Assembly (NCBI RefSeq): GCF_019721995.1 | Contig: NZ_BLYC01000008.1 | Coordinates: 101,713-165,712 of the forward strand | DNA length: 64,000 bases | Origin: Bathymodiolus japonicus methanotrophic gill symbiont | GTDB lineage: Bacteria; Pseudomonadota; Gammaproteobacteria; Methylococcales; Methylomonadaceae | Direction: 5' to 3' | Shown: positions 40,189 through 48,816 of the stretch, piece after piece | Numbering within the stretch: position 1 is the first letter of the stretch | Layout of the letters: each line of letters starts with the position of its first letter | Notes under the pieces: generated by a model | What the model saw: only the letters and a program-made list of their open reading frames with translations | Told to the model about the DNA's origin: nothing | The model's database searches: none | Program-made: the position numbers and the translations under genes

Positions 40189-40698
40189 ATGAGTGAAGAT
40201 AAGTCGACTGATGAAATCATAGAAAACGTTAAAGAAGTGGTAGAAGAAGCAGTTGATGCGGTAGAAGATGCCGTAGACGCAGCAAAGCCGCCTTTAATGA
40301 AACTTAAAGAAGAGAATCCTAAGGTATTTTATGGTGGTATCGCTGCTATTGCAGTTGTTGCCGGTCTGTTTTTTTTCTCGGGTGGAAGTTCAAACACGCA
40401 GCATGTACAGCAAATCGCGCATACGGTTGGAGAAACATATACCTTGCAGGCGCCTAATGCAACGCCTGGTTCTGGTGTAACACTGAAGATATTAAAAATA
40501 CCAGGACAAATGGCATCATTTGATACTGAAAGTGAAGATGTAGTTTGTAATGCACCATCAGGTACTCGGGCGACTATCAAAAGTTTCCAGGAAGCTTTTG
40601 GTAAGAAAAATCTTTTTGCACATATAGAAATCCTGGATGCAGTTAATGACTGCCGTCAGGGTGTTAAAGGCTGGACGTTGACTACAAACTTAAAATAA
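40189..40698 (+). CDS. Single-pass membrane protein, unrecognised
   Basis: 169 residues. An acidic N-terminus (EEAVDAVEDAVDAAK, probably helical, residues 10-35) is followed by one membrane segment (VFYGGIAAIAVVAGLFFF, about residues 46-64) and a globular C-terminal domain of about 100 residues with two Cys (VVCNAPSG and NDCRQG). These Cys could form a periplasmic disulfide. GGAG lies before the ATG. Domain layout suggests a periplasmic SH3-like or lipoprotein-type domain anchored at the inner membrane; no family is recognised. Confidence 0.75.
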   Translation: MSEDKSTDEIIENVKEVVEEAVDAVEDAVDAAKPPLMKLKEENPKVFYGGIAAIAVVAGLFFFSGGSSNTQHVQQIAHTVGETYTLQAPNATPGSGVTLKILKIPGQMASFDTESEDVVCNAPSGTRATIKSFQEAFGKKNLFAHIEILDAVNDCRQGVKGWTLTTNLK

Positions 40699-40766
40699 AA
40701 TCGAAAAATTTATTAGGGTTTGTTGACAGAATTCATAATATAGCTATAATAAGCAATTCAAATAGA

Positions 40767-40842
40767 GCGGGAATAGCTCAGCTGGTAGAGCACAACCTTG
40801 CCAAGGTTGGGGTCGCGAGTTCGAATCTCGTTTTCCGCTCCA
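40767..40842 (+). tRNA. tRNA-Gly (GCC)
   Basis: A 76-nt cloverleaf: acceptor GCGGGAA pairing with TTTCCGC (one G-T pair), D-arm GCTCAGCTGGTAGAGC, anticodon loop CTTGCCAAG with GCC, T-arm GCGAGTTCGAATCTCGT, and encoded CCA. An identical gene lies at 40992. Confidence 0.96.
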
Positions 40843-40850
40843 AAAGATTT

Positions 40851-40879
40851 AAAAAGCCGCGTAACTCGCGGCTTTTTTT
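40851..40879 (+). terminator. Rho-independent terminator between tRNAs
   Basis: AAAAGCCGCG-TAACT-CGCGGCTTTTTT: a perfect GC-rich stem followed by a run of T, 9 bp after the first tRNA-Gly. It suggests that this tRNA is transcribed separately from tRNA-Cys or that termination is partial. Confidence 0.85.
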
Positions 40880-40892
40880 ATTTCGATTATAA

Positions 40893-40966
40893 GGCTGCGT
40901 AGCAAAGTGGTTATGCAGTGGCCTGCAAAGCCATCTACAGCGGTTCGATTCCGCTCGCAGCCTCCA
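40893..40966 (+). tRNA. tRNA-Cys (GCA)
   Basis: A 74-nt cloverleaf: acceptor GGCTGCG with CGCAGCC, anticodon loop CCTGCAAAG with GCA, T-arm AGCGGTTCGATTCCGCT, encoded CCA. Confidence 0.95.
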
Positions 40967-40991
40967 TAAATTTACTTCAGTACACTCAAAT

Positions 40992-41067
40992 GCGGGAATA
41001 GCTCAGCTGGTAGAGCACAACCTTGCCAAGGTTGGGGTCGCGAGTTCGAATCTCGTTTTCCGCTCCA
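40992..41067 (+). tRNA. tRNA-Gly (GCC), second copy
   Basis: Identical in sequence to 40767-40842, including the encoded CCA. The Gly-Cys-Gly order suggests a local duplication of the Gly gene. Confidence 0.96.
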
Positions 41068-41219
41068 TAGTTTTCAGGTTTATCTTCTGAATATTAAACT
41101 ACAGTAGCTAAAGCTAGTAATAGCTAGGTACTTCATCATGATTATCCTTGTTTCTGGTTTTTACGTTACAATTAAATACGTTAAATTTAGTCTCCCGTGA
41201 TGAAAAAATTATTAATAAG

Positions 41220-41570
41220 ATGAGCAGATATTCAAAAAAACAACAAGTATCCCCTGAAACTCAAGATGAATCGCTTAAAATTGCTAAAGCTACTCAGCGG
41301 CCTGGACAGACAAAGGAACAGAGAAAATTAATTGCCCAGGGTATTCAGAAGGGCATAGATCTGTATAAGAAGCAGCAAAAAGAAAAATCGCGGGAGCTGA
41401 ATAAAAAGCTGAAACAGGTGAAGGGGAAATTAAACCAGTTTGATGAAAACCTGGAGGTTAAGCCTGATGCAGAGGTTATTTATCGTCAGAGCTTTCTAGC
41501 GTGGATTTTATTGCTTTTAAGCTGGGGCGGTTTCGCGGCTTATTTTTTTATGTGCAAGGGCGTTGCTTAG
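41220..41570 (+). CDS. DUF2956-like protein
   Basis: A 116-residue protein starting MSRYSKKQQVSPETQDESLK at the ATG at 41220. The upstream in-frame extension is intergenic. The opening SPETQDESLKIAKATQRPGQ, then TKEQRKLIAQGIQKGI, matches the gammaproteobacterial DUF2956 pattern. A Lys-rich helical middle is followed by a C-terminal membrane segment (FLAWILLLLSWGGFAAYFF). Function is unknown; it is probably a tail-anchored inner-membrane protein. Confidence 0.8.
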   Translation: MSRYSKKQQVSPETQDESLKIAKATQRPGQTKEQRKLIAQGIQKGIDLYKKQQKEKSRELNKKLKQVKGKLNQFDENLEVKPDAEVIYRQSFLAWILLLLSWGGFAAYFFMCKGVA

Positions 41571-41686
41571 CTTTTTAGGATTATGCACCAGGATAGTCAT
41601 ATATTAAGTGAAATTGAAAGCATTACGCTAGACCACTATGCTCAAAGTGCAGATTCCTTTTGGTTGGGGACCAAAGATCATGATGC

Positions 41687-42900
41687 CTGAATTCAAGTCA
41701 TAAGTACATAACCCAATAAATTTTTCATATCTATCCCAGTCAGCTCTTCAAATACCTCATAAGGTGTTTTGTAATTGAGACACTTTTTAGGGCGACTATT
41801 TAGCTTATCAACGGCTATAAAAACCTCTTTTATCGTAACATCAATCAACTCCATTACTTTAGGGAAATACTGTCTTAATAAGCCATTAGCATTCTCATTT
41901 TGCCCTCTTTCCCAAGAGCTGTATGGAGTCGCAAAATACGTATCACAACCTAGTGCTTCTGCTATTTTTTCATGCAGGGTAAACTCTTTCCCGTTATAAA
42001 AAGTAATTGTTTTAACAAAGCTTTTTATAGGATCAAGCATTAAAATAGTTGCGTCTAATACATATTGAGCCTTTTTCCCCGCTAAAGGGAAGGCCAACCG
42101 TAATTTAGAGACTCGCTCATCCAACGTTACAATCGCCCCTTTGTGATTTTTCCCAATGATTGTATCTGCCTCCCAATCACCTATACGCTTACGGTTGTTG
42201 ACCTCTTCAGGACGCTCATCTATATCGACTCTATTAGGGATTCCTGTCCTATTATGGGCTGACCCATACCGCTTGCGATAGGTTTTGTTCTGATGCCGAA
42301 GATGCTTGTATAGTTCACCCCCTGCCTTTTTGTCCGCCAGAATATGCTGGTAGATTGTTTCATGATGAAGACTAATTATACCTTCTTGTTTTAACCGCCC
42401 TGCAATCTGCTCAGGACTCCAGTCATCCTCAATGCGAACATTAACAATGCCTTTTATTTCATCCGTTAATTTAACCTCTTTAGGCTTGCGCTGTCAGCCC
42501 CGGAAGGGCTGATAGTCTCCAGAAGGCGCAGGGAAATTTGCCAATCCGAAGTGCGCGATAGCGCGCGAGGGAGGCTAAAATTTTATCCCGAATAGCCGTA
42601 GAGCCATTTGTGGTAGCCATGACTGAGCTGCTTTGTGCTCAGTCTGTGGCGGACGCAGGGCGGCTGGAGCATCTCCTATTCGCTGCGTAGGTGAACGAAT
42701 TACGGCGACAGGAGTCCCGGAATTTCGTGAGGTAGCATGGCGCGCCTGTTTTTGTGTCGTTCTTGGGCAAAATCTTCTGCTTGTTTATGCCTGTAGCCTC
42801 TTTGACCTGTATTGCGTTTAATCTCGCGTGAAATATTGCTTTGGCTTTGTTCTAAGGCTTCTGCTATTTTATTCTGTGAAGTTCCCTTTTTTAATTCAAT
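41687..42900 (-). pseudogene. IS30-family transposase remnant, interrupted by S260
   Basis: Reading in reverse: an HTH region ELKKGTSQNKIAEALEQSQS, NISREIKRNTGQRGY, then (after S260 at 42489-42748) KPKEVKLTDEI, the IS30 core WSPEQIAGRLKQEG, HHETIYQHILADKKAGG and DWEADTIIGKNHKGAIVTL (first Asp). The remainder is FYNGKEFTLHEKIAEALG, TPYSSWERGQNENANGLLRQ and the C-terminus to 41693. The 5' end is cut by the S260 copy at 42901. Removing S260 leaves one continuous frame. Confidence 0.88.
42489..42748 (+). repeat. S260 structured repeat in IS30 transposase
   Basis: An exact 260-bp copy. Left flank AGGCTTG (C at -4), right flank TTTTTG. Removing it rejoins the transposase frame. This copy has a single change (CCGGAAGGGC for CCGGACGGGC) in the loop of the 5' hairpin. 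Confidence 0.95.
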
Positions 42901-43160
42901 CGCTGTCAGCCCCGGACGGGCTGATAGTCTCCAGAAGGCGCAGGGAAATTTGCCAATCCGAAGTGCGCGATAGCGCGCGAGGGAGGCTAAAATTTTATCC
43001 CGAATAGCCGTAGAGCCATTTGTGGTAGCCATGACTGAGCTGCTTTGTGCTCAGTCTGTGGCGGACGCAGGGCGGCTGGAGCATCTCCTATTCGCTGCGT
43101 AGGTGAACGAATTACGGCGACAGGAGTCCCGGAATTTCGTGAGGTAGCATGGCGCGCCTG
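42901..43160 (+). repeat. S260 structured repeat at IS30/methyltransferase junction
   Basis: An exact 260-bp copy, 152 bp after the previous one in the same orientation. Left flank ATTCAAT is IS30 (C at -4); the right flank TTTAGCG is methyltransferase, so it sits at a deletion junction. Confidence 0.94.
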
Positions 43161-43708
43161 TTTAGCGCCATTTACACCAGGAATGGCTTTGGATATTTTA
43201 GATTTTGGCTGTGGTCCCGGGCGGGATATTAAATATTTTCAATCATTAGGGCATCGACCTGTTGGTTTGGACGGATGCCAGTGATTCTGTAGGATGGCTA
43301 GTTTTTATACAGGTTGCGAGGTTCTGCAGCAAAGTTTTCTTCAGCTGGCATTGCCACAACAAGTTTTTGACGGGATCTTTGCCAATGCTTCATTGTTTCA
43401 TGTGCCTAGTCAGGAATTACCACGCGTGCTCACTGAATTACATGCGACTTTAAGAGCAGACGGGATTTTTTTTATCTAATCCACGAGGTAGTCAGGAAGG
43501 CTGGAATGGACAAAGGTATGGTCATTATATGCAATTCCAGGAAAGCCAAAGGTATCTTAATGATGCTGGCTTTGACATTCTGGATTATTATTATCGTCCA
43601 CCAGGAAAACCTATTTCAGAGCAACCCTGGCTAGTCATCGTTAGTCGTAAAGTAGTATAAAGTACGACTACTGAATACTAATAATTAAGTTGAGGGTGTA
43701 GGGGAGGG

Positions 43709-44690
43709 TTAGTCTTGCTCGGGTGGCTTGTCTGCAATCCCGGTGAAGCCCTGAATTTGTTGAATCGTGCGATGTAAGGAGTCAATCACACGGAGTTTAT
43801 CTATGCGCTTTAAATCTACATGCATGGAAAAGCCCTCATGTTCATCGATCCACTTGTTTTCCATAGCATTTCTCGTAGCAGTATCAGGATTAACACCGAT
43901 AGCCTAATACTCGATGTTCAAGTTTTTTAACTGATTGATTTTATTGACAATTTTACTGACAAAGAAAGCATCAACATCATTGTAAATCAATCACTTATAA
44001 AACAAAGCCGTAAAAATTTACTTTTCTTAGCCCAGTTATAGCTGAAAACTTGAACATCGAGTAATAGGTTTTTACTGGATGGGCAATGCCCTTTACGGCA
44101 ATTTCACTCAGACTTTCGCAATTAATCGCGTCTTTTACTAAGGCATAAGTTTCATGTGAAATCAGGATCTGGTCGGTTCCTGCACTGGATTCAAGCAGGC
44201 TTGCAAGGTTAACCTGACCTCCAACGATGGTGTAATCCAGGCGGTTTTCACTGCCAAAATTTTCTACTGTACAGTAGCCTGTGTTAATCCCTATTCTGAT
44301 ATGTAATGGATCTGAGATACCCTGATTTACCCACTTTTCGCGTAGGAATTTTAAGTGCTCGCGCATTTCAATTGCCATCATTACGCAGGCTATCGCATCT
44401 TGTTGTTCGCCACGGCTTTTAGGGTCGCCAAAGAAAATCATTATTGCATCACCGATAAATTTATCTAATGTGCCACCAAAGCGCGCTGCAATTTCAGCCA
44501 TTTCTTTTAAATAGCTATTCAGCAAGGTCGCTAGTGCTTCGGCTTCCATGGAATCGGTAATCTCGGTAAAGCCTTTAATATCAGAAAAGAATACGGTTAT
44601 TTTTTTTCTTTGTGTTTCCAGATTGACTTCTTTCTCACCGGTAAAGATGGAGTTATATATTTCCGGGGACAGGTATTTGGCTAGTTTTTT
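43709..44690 (-). pseudogene. Class III adenylate/guanylate cyclase, truncated and interrupted
   Basis: The catalytic domain is complete: VFFSDIKGFTEI (metal-binding Asp), KFIGDAIMIFFGD (second Asp), RIGINTGYCTVENFGS and YTIVGGQVNLASLLE. The N-terminal sensory region is lost because IS4-B starts at 44691; its last bases now provide the ATG before KKLAKYLSPEIY. M152 sits at 43910-44061 after HPVKTY. The tail beyond it (AIGVNPDTATRNAMENKWID, ending PPEQD) follows an in-frame TAG that predates M152. Whether any active catalytic fragment is made is uncertain. Confidence 0.82.
43910..44061 (+). repeat. M152 MITE, copy 3
   Basis: A 152-bp copy with IS4-A-type ends and the 5-bp duplication TAATA (43905-43909, 44062-44066), inserted in the cyclase gene. 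Confidence 0.93.
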
Positions 44691-46224
44691 CATCAGTGTT
44701 CCCATTGAAAGAAGAAGCACCTAAACAAAGCAGCCTATAACCTACCTGAAGGTAGCACCACTCGAATATTTCCATCTTTTTGATTTTAATCACTTATAAC
44801 AGCAAATAGACACTCTGTAGGCACCGTAAAAAAACAACAAATAATTTCAAATAAAGCTTGCAATTGCCGAAAGAATTTTTCTAAAAATTTCCGTTTTAAT
44901 CACCTCATAAACGGATATCACCCATGCTTAAAGACCTACCACTCTCTGAACATATTCACCAACACTGCAATGAAAGTATGGAACGTGCCCTGTTAGCAGA
45001 GCGTCATCCTTTGTAGGCTCGTTCATGCCCAGAGTTGAAGGATATCGACTTTATTCGCCTTGGGTTATTACGCTGTATCAGTGTAGTCGATAGTGGTCGC
45101 CATTTCCTCCAAACCAATGAACAGATTTATGGCCCGCTGCTTCCCCACTCAACGTATTTTAAATCACTGAAGTCGCATAGACGAACAAGTATGCTTGAGG
45201 TATTTGAACAGCAGAGCTATCATCTTCACTCTGAAACACTGCTATCGCAAGGCATTGATTATCTTAAAGCATTCCCGGAACTTGACGAATACACCATAGA
45301 AGCAGCGGATGGACATTTTATTGATCATGCCTGCCATACTGGAAAAAACAGCAAGGGGAAAGTTTATGCGGCCGGGGGGATTTACGCGTTGAATCTCAGA
45401 AGTGGGTTGCTCAGATTTCTTTGTCTGGTGACAAACGGAACTCAGAGGCATCAAGAAATACCTGTGTTACGAGATCATATTGAAAAGCAAAACAAGGGAA
45501 ATAACAGCTCTCAGAAACATCTCTATGTCTACGATAAAGCCGTCACCGACTTTGTCTGGTGGGATCGGCAGAAACGACATGCTAATTACATGATTTCAAT
45601 GCTAAAAGAAAATTCAATTGCGACTCTGGTTGAGTCTATCCCTTTTGACTCCCGCCATGAGATCAATACAGGGGTTGAAGCATACAGTGTGTACGAAAAC
45701 AAGGGCATCAAATTTAACGTGGTGGATTACCGTGATCCAGAAACCGGAAAACTTCACCGGTTTGTGACAACCTTGCCAATGACTATTAACCCTGGAACCA
45801 TTGCCATGCTGTATTTCAAGCGATGGACGATTGAAAAGACATTCAATAACACTAAAAGTAATTTCAAGGAAACTAAAGCTTGGTCTTCCAATACCCGCTC
45901 ACTTGAAAATCAAATGCGCCTGACTGCAATGAGCTATAATTTAATGCGCGTGTTTGAAGAGATTTCAAAAACACAACAACCAGAATTGATTCATCCATCG
46001 GATAAAAAATATAGCGAGGCTCTGGAGATAAGGCAGCAACAGGCTCAAAAACGAGATCGTTTTGTGAATCCATTATTTTTCCAGGCAAAAATATCTCGTA
46101 TCAGCTCGTATACCATTCGGGCAGTTCAAAACGCAATAATAACAGGAATGTCTTTACAGTGCTTTATGAGCTCTCTTGTGGCGAGGTTAGTTTCACGGCC
46201 TCAATTGATAGGGGAACACTGATG
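44691..46224 (+). mobile_element. IS4-B, complete copy
   Basis: A 1534-bp element bounded by CATCAGTGTTCCC and GGGAACACTGATG. It contains a single transposase frame that has one nonsense codon. The left flank is the cyclase gene, the right flank an M204 fragment, and no matching target duplication is seen. Partial copies: 2798, 14379, 20709, 27089 and 62275. Confidence 0.88.
44924..46222 (+). pseudogene. IS4-family transposase (IS4-B) with amber codon 31
   Basis: A 432-codon frame starting MLKDLPLSEHIHQHCNESME. Codon 31 is TAG (45014-45016), where copies at 27.7 kb and 62.9 kb have TGG (Trp). The rest is intact. Visible features: EYTIEAADGHFIDHACHTGK (first Asp region), LYVYDKAVTDFVWW (second Asp) and the IS4 signature YFKRWTIEKTFNNTK. 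A restart at TTG 45035 could give a 395-residue protein lacking the N-terminus. Confidence 0.87.
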
Positions 46225-46353
46225 ATGTTTATAGCAAACCCCTACTTAATTCCCCTTAGGCAATAGCATTTGAAACGAATGAAAAGACTATTTTTTTCAT
46301 ATAGTTGTAGCATAGTTTCAATTTTACCATAAATAATTATTGGGAAACTTCAG
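46225..46353 (-). repeat. M204 fragment
   Basis: The last 129 bp of M204, cut by IS4-B on the left. It ends AAACTTCAG at 46353 inside the MlaE-like gene. Confidence 0.9.
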
Positions 46354-46898
46354 TTATAGATAAAAGCGCTAAAAAATACACCGCATAAAATCAGGATGAT
46401 AGAGAAATACAGCGCCAGTGTGACTTGACTAATCACCATGCAAATTATTCTGGGGACTACGAAATAATCATCTACATCAATGCCTAGGTATTCTAATGGC
46501 GCTATTTCACCGCGTATCTTGGTATTCCCCAAGTCAACTGCAATGGCTGAACACGAACGTCCAACCAGGATAATTCCGGTAATCACTGGACCAAGTTCGC
46601 TAACCACTAATCGGGCGAGTATAGCAGTCAAATCACTAGCTCCGGTAAGAGCCTGCATGATGTAGATTAGCTGGGAAGTGACGCCAATTCCGGCTAAAAC
46701 GGCAAGAAATGATATCATGGCAATTGCATCTACACCGGTAAAAATGAGTTGCCCCAGTAAGCTGGAGTAGACTGCCCGGTTAAATATGTTTCGATGCGCC
46801 TGCCAGACACTGAGAGATTGAATTAAAAAGTAGGCGAAATCAATGATGTAAAGGAGAGAATCTATACAATGCCGTCCTATCCATCCGAAGAAATTCAT
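46354..46898 (-). pseudogene. MlaE/YrbE-family ABC permease, C-terminus lost
   Basis: The first ~180 residues of an MlaE-type permease, against a usual ~260. Seen: an amphipathic N-terminus, FTGVDAIAMISFLAVLAGIG, the conserved VVSELGPVITGIILVGRSCSAIAVDLG core, and IRGEIAPLEYLGIDVDDYFVVPR. The frame runs into an M204 end and stops (AFIYN). Family proteins transport phospholipids between membranes as the permease of the MlaFEDB complex. The other subunits are not in the window. The truncation removes the last membrane helix, so it is probably dead. Confidence 0.82.
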
Positions 46899-46924
46899 TT
46901 GCTTACACTAAAAAATACAGTAGC

Positions 46925-47464
46925 CAGGCGCGCCATGCTACCTCACGAAATTCCGGGACTCCTGTCGCCATAATTCGTTCACCTACGCAGCGGATGGGAG
47001 ATGCCCTGAACGCCCTGCGTCCGCAACGACTACGCACAAAAGCAGCTTCGTCATTACTACCTCACTGGCTGGACGTCTATTCGGAATGCAATTCTTGCTC
47101 CTCTCGCGTGCTGCCAGCACACGTCCGCTGTCAGCCCCGGACGGGCTGATAGTCTCCAGAAGGCGCAGGGAAATTTGCCAATCCGAAGTGCGCGATAGCG
47201 CGCGAGGGAGGCCAAAATTTTATCCCGAATAGCCGTAGAGCCATTTGTGGTAGCCATGACTGAGCTGCTTTGTGCTCAGTCTGTGGCGGACGCAGGGCGG
47301 CTGGAGCATCTCCTATTCGCTGCGTAGGTGAACGAATTACGGCGACAGGAGTCCCGGAATTTCGTGAGGTAGCATGGCGCGCCTGGAATCAGCGAATTGC
47401 CCTGTCGCCTATCAGGGGCTAAAAATCACCACTTCGCTAAGCTCCGTTTCCATGATTTTCAGCG
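46925..47464 (-). repeat. S280 structured repeat (reverse) carrying S260
   Basis: S280 in reverse, interrupted by S260 at 47126-47385; the two S280 parts add up to exactly 280 bp. On its own strand the left flank is CTGCTCA (C at -4). It lies in the last codons of zapD. Removing it rebuilds a zapD ending FLLSYCIF and stop. Confidence 0.94.
47126..47385 (+). repeat. S260 structured repeat nested in S280
   Basis: An exact 260-bp copy. Left flank CACACGTC (C at -4), right flank GAATCAGCG; joined they equal uninterrupted S280. Host and guest are in opposite orientations. Confidence 0.96.
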
Positions 47465-48221
47465 TGAGCAGGAAGTCAACATCAGTCTCTGCCTGCTTAG
47501 GTCTGATATTACTTGTTGAGGGCTGCATGAAGCGAGTAGTAAAACGGTGTTTACCACCGCTTATTTCGACAAAATAAGGGGTGTCCCTTAATAATTTGAT
47601 GATCACTATCTGGTAGGGTTGGGTCTGCTCCAGAGTAGCCTGATAAAAGCCCTTGTGGGCTGTTTCTCTTGTGGTGCTACCGCTACGGCGAATGAAATTT
47701 AGAATCAGGTCGACTGCAGTGCGAATCGGAGAAAACAGACTGATCCACATGTCTAAGTCTTCATTCTGTCGTTCTTTTTCCTGTTCCAGCCAGTAGTGAT
47801 AAGAAGGTAGGTCAAATGAACAAGTGCCGCCTGGTATGCTGCTTCGCTGGCTAATGGTTTGAAATAGATCACTTTTCAAGCTGGAAATATCAATTTTTCC
47901 ATTGGTCGCATAGAGGATTTTGCTGGTTGAATTTAAATCATCCAAAATTTTACGCAATCTTTTAGTATCAATACCTTCGTGATTGGATAGTTGATTGAGC
48001 CGGTTTGAATGACGTTCGAGTTCTTTAAGTGTTTCTGCTTTTAAGTCGTGGCGACTAAAAACTTGTAAAATATCCACCAGTGTACTAACCGCAGCACGTT
48101 TATCCCATATATTGGAGCCGGCAAGGAAGTGGTCTAGCTGTAGAAAAAGCTGTTCCAGGCGTATGAATACACGCATGCGTTCATTAAGTGGAAATTCGTA
48201 GCTAATGTATTCAGTATTCAC
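47412..48221 (-). CDS. zapD: Cell-division protein ZapD with element-derived C-terminus
   Basis: A 269-residue ZapD (DUF1342) that cross-links FtsZ filaments at the septum. Family features: the N-terminal ISYEFPLNERMRVFIRLEQL, FLAGSNIWDKRAAVSTLVDI, and the conserved FDLPSYHYWLEQ near residue 140. The native C-terminus (DVDFLL plus SYCIF) is replaced by about 17 residues read from S280 (TLKIMETELSEVVIFSP). Only the last few residues change, so the protein may still work. Its start overlaps the coaE stop by four bases (ATGA), fixing the start and showing coupling in a pilD-coaE-zapD operon. Confidence 0.92.
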   Translation of the reverse strand: MNTEYISYEFPLNERMRVFIRLEQLFLQLDHFLAGSNIWDKRAAVSTLVDILQVFSRHDLKAETLKELERHSNRLNQLSNHEGIDTKRLRKILDDLNSTSKILYATNGKIDISSLKSDLFQTISQRSSIPGGTCSFDLPSYHYWLEQEKERQNEDLDMWISLFSPIRTAVDLILNFIRRSGSTTRETAHKGFYQATLEQTQPYQIVIIKLLRDTPYFVEISGGKHRFTTRFMQPSTSNIRPKQAETDVDFLLTLKIMETELSEVVIFSP

Positions 48222-48811
48222 TGTGCTTGAGTAAGAAATTGCTTATGTAAGAGGTCAACTTGATGACGTAGATTGCTTAATCCCTGGGTGTTATTAATCA
48301 CACTATCGGCTTGTGCCAGGCGCTCTGTTCTGTCCAGCTGACTACTAATAATAGCAGTAATCTTCGCATCACTGAGTTGGTTGCGTAATTTTACTCTATT
48401 AATCTGCATTTCCATAGGGCAGTCAATGACTAAAATATGATCCACCAGTGCCTGCATGCCTGTCTCTATTAATAGTGGAATTGAAACAATGGCATAAGGG
48501 CTATTCAGATGACTTAACTGCTGGTTGATTTGCGCATACACTAATGGATGCATAATACTTTCTAGTAGCAGCTTCTTATCCGGCTCACGAAAAATGCAAT
48601 CACGTAACTGATTTCTGTTTAAGCAGCCATCAGGCGTAATATAGTCTGTTCCGAAAGCCAGTTTAATCTGCTGTAGCGCTTTTTGACCCGGTGCAACAAG
48701 TTGATGTGCAATTTCATCGGCATCGATGACGGCAATGGCTTGCTGCTTAAAAAATTCCGAAACCGTGGATTTTCCACTACCTATTCCCCCCGTAAGCCCT
48801 ACTTTATACAT
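48218..48811 (-). CDS. coaE: Dephospho-CoA kinase
   Basis: A 197-residue P-loop kinase phosphorylating dephospho-CoA at the 3'-hydroxyl of the ribose, the last CoA step. Walker A GGIGSGKST lies at residues 9-17. AVIDADEIAHQLVAPGQKA carries the conserved Asp, with HPLVYAQINQQL and IPLLIETG following. It sits 5 bp after pilD and overlaps zapD, the usual gammaproteobacterial gene order. Confidence 0.96.
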   Translation of the reverse strand: MYKVGLTGGIGSGKSTVSEFFKQQAIAVIDADEIAHQLVAPGQKALQQIKLAFGTDYITPDGCLNRNQLRDCIFREPDKKLLLESIMHPLVYAQINQQLSHLNSPYAIVSIPLLIETGMQALVDHILVIDCPMEMQINRVKLRNQLSDAKITAIISSQLDRTERLAQADSVINNTQGLSNLRHQVDLLHKQFLTQAQ

Positions 48812-48816
48812 TGCGA

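Larger units (their letters stand above)
41583..43660 (+). pseudogene. Class I SAM-dependent methyltransferase, split by IS30 remnant
   Basis: The N-terminus is at 41583-41686 (MHQDSHILSEIESITLDHYA, ADSFWLGTKDHD). IS30 and two S260 copies then intervene. The rest continues from about 43161: the AdoMet motif LDFGCGPGRDIKYF, then FDGIFANASLFHVP, GWNGQRYGHYMQF and PGKPISEQPWLVIV to the stop at 43658. Frameshifts lie near 43275-43295 and near 43475, and the segment lost at the IS30 right end is unknown. Without these lesions it would be a small methyltransferase of about 210 residues. Its substrate is not predictable. Confidence 0.82.

Noticed and set aside
41148..41219. Longer N-terminus for the DUF2956-like protein
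   Set aside because: The extra 24 residues have no ribosome-binding site and do not match the family start, which begins at the ATG at 41220.
42489..43160. CRISPR-like array from two near-identical 260-bp repeats spaced by 152 bp
   Set aside because: The repeats are far too long, only two occur together, and the spacer is IS30 transposase sequence.
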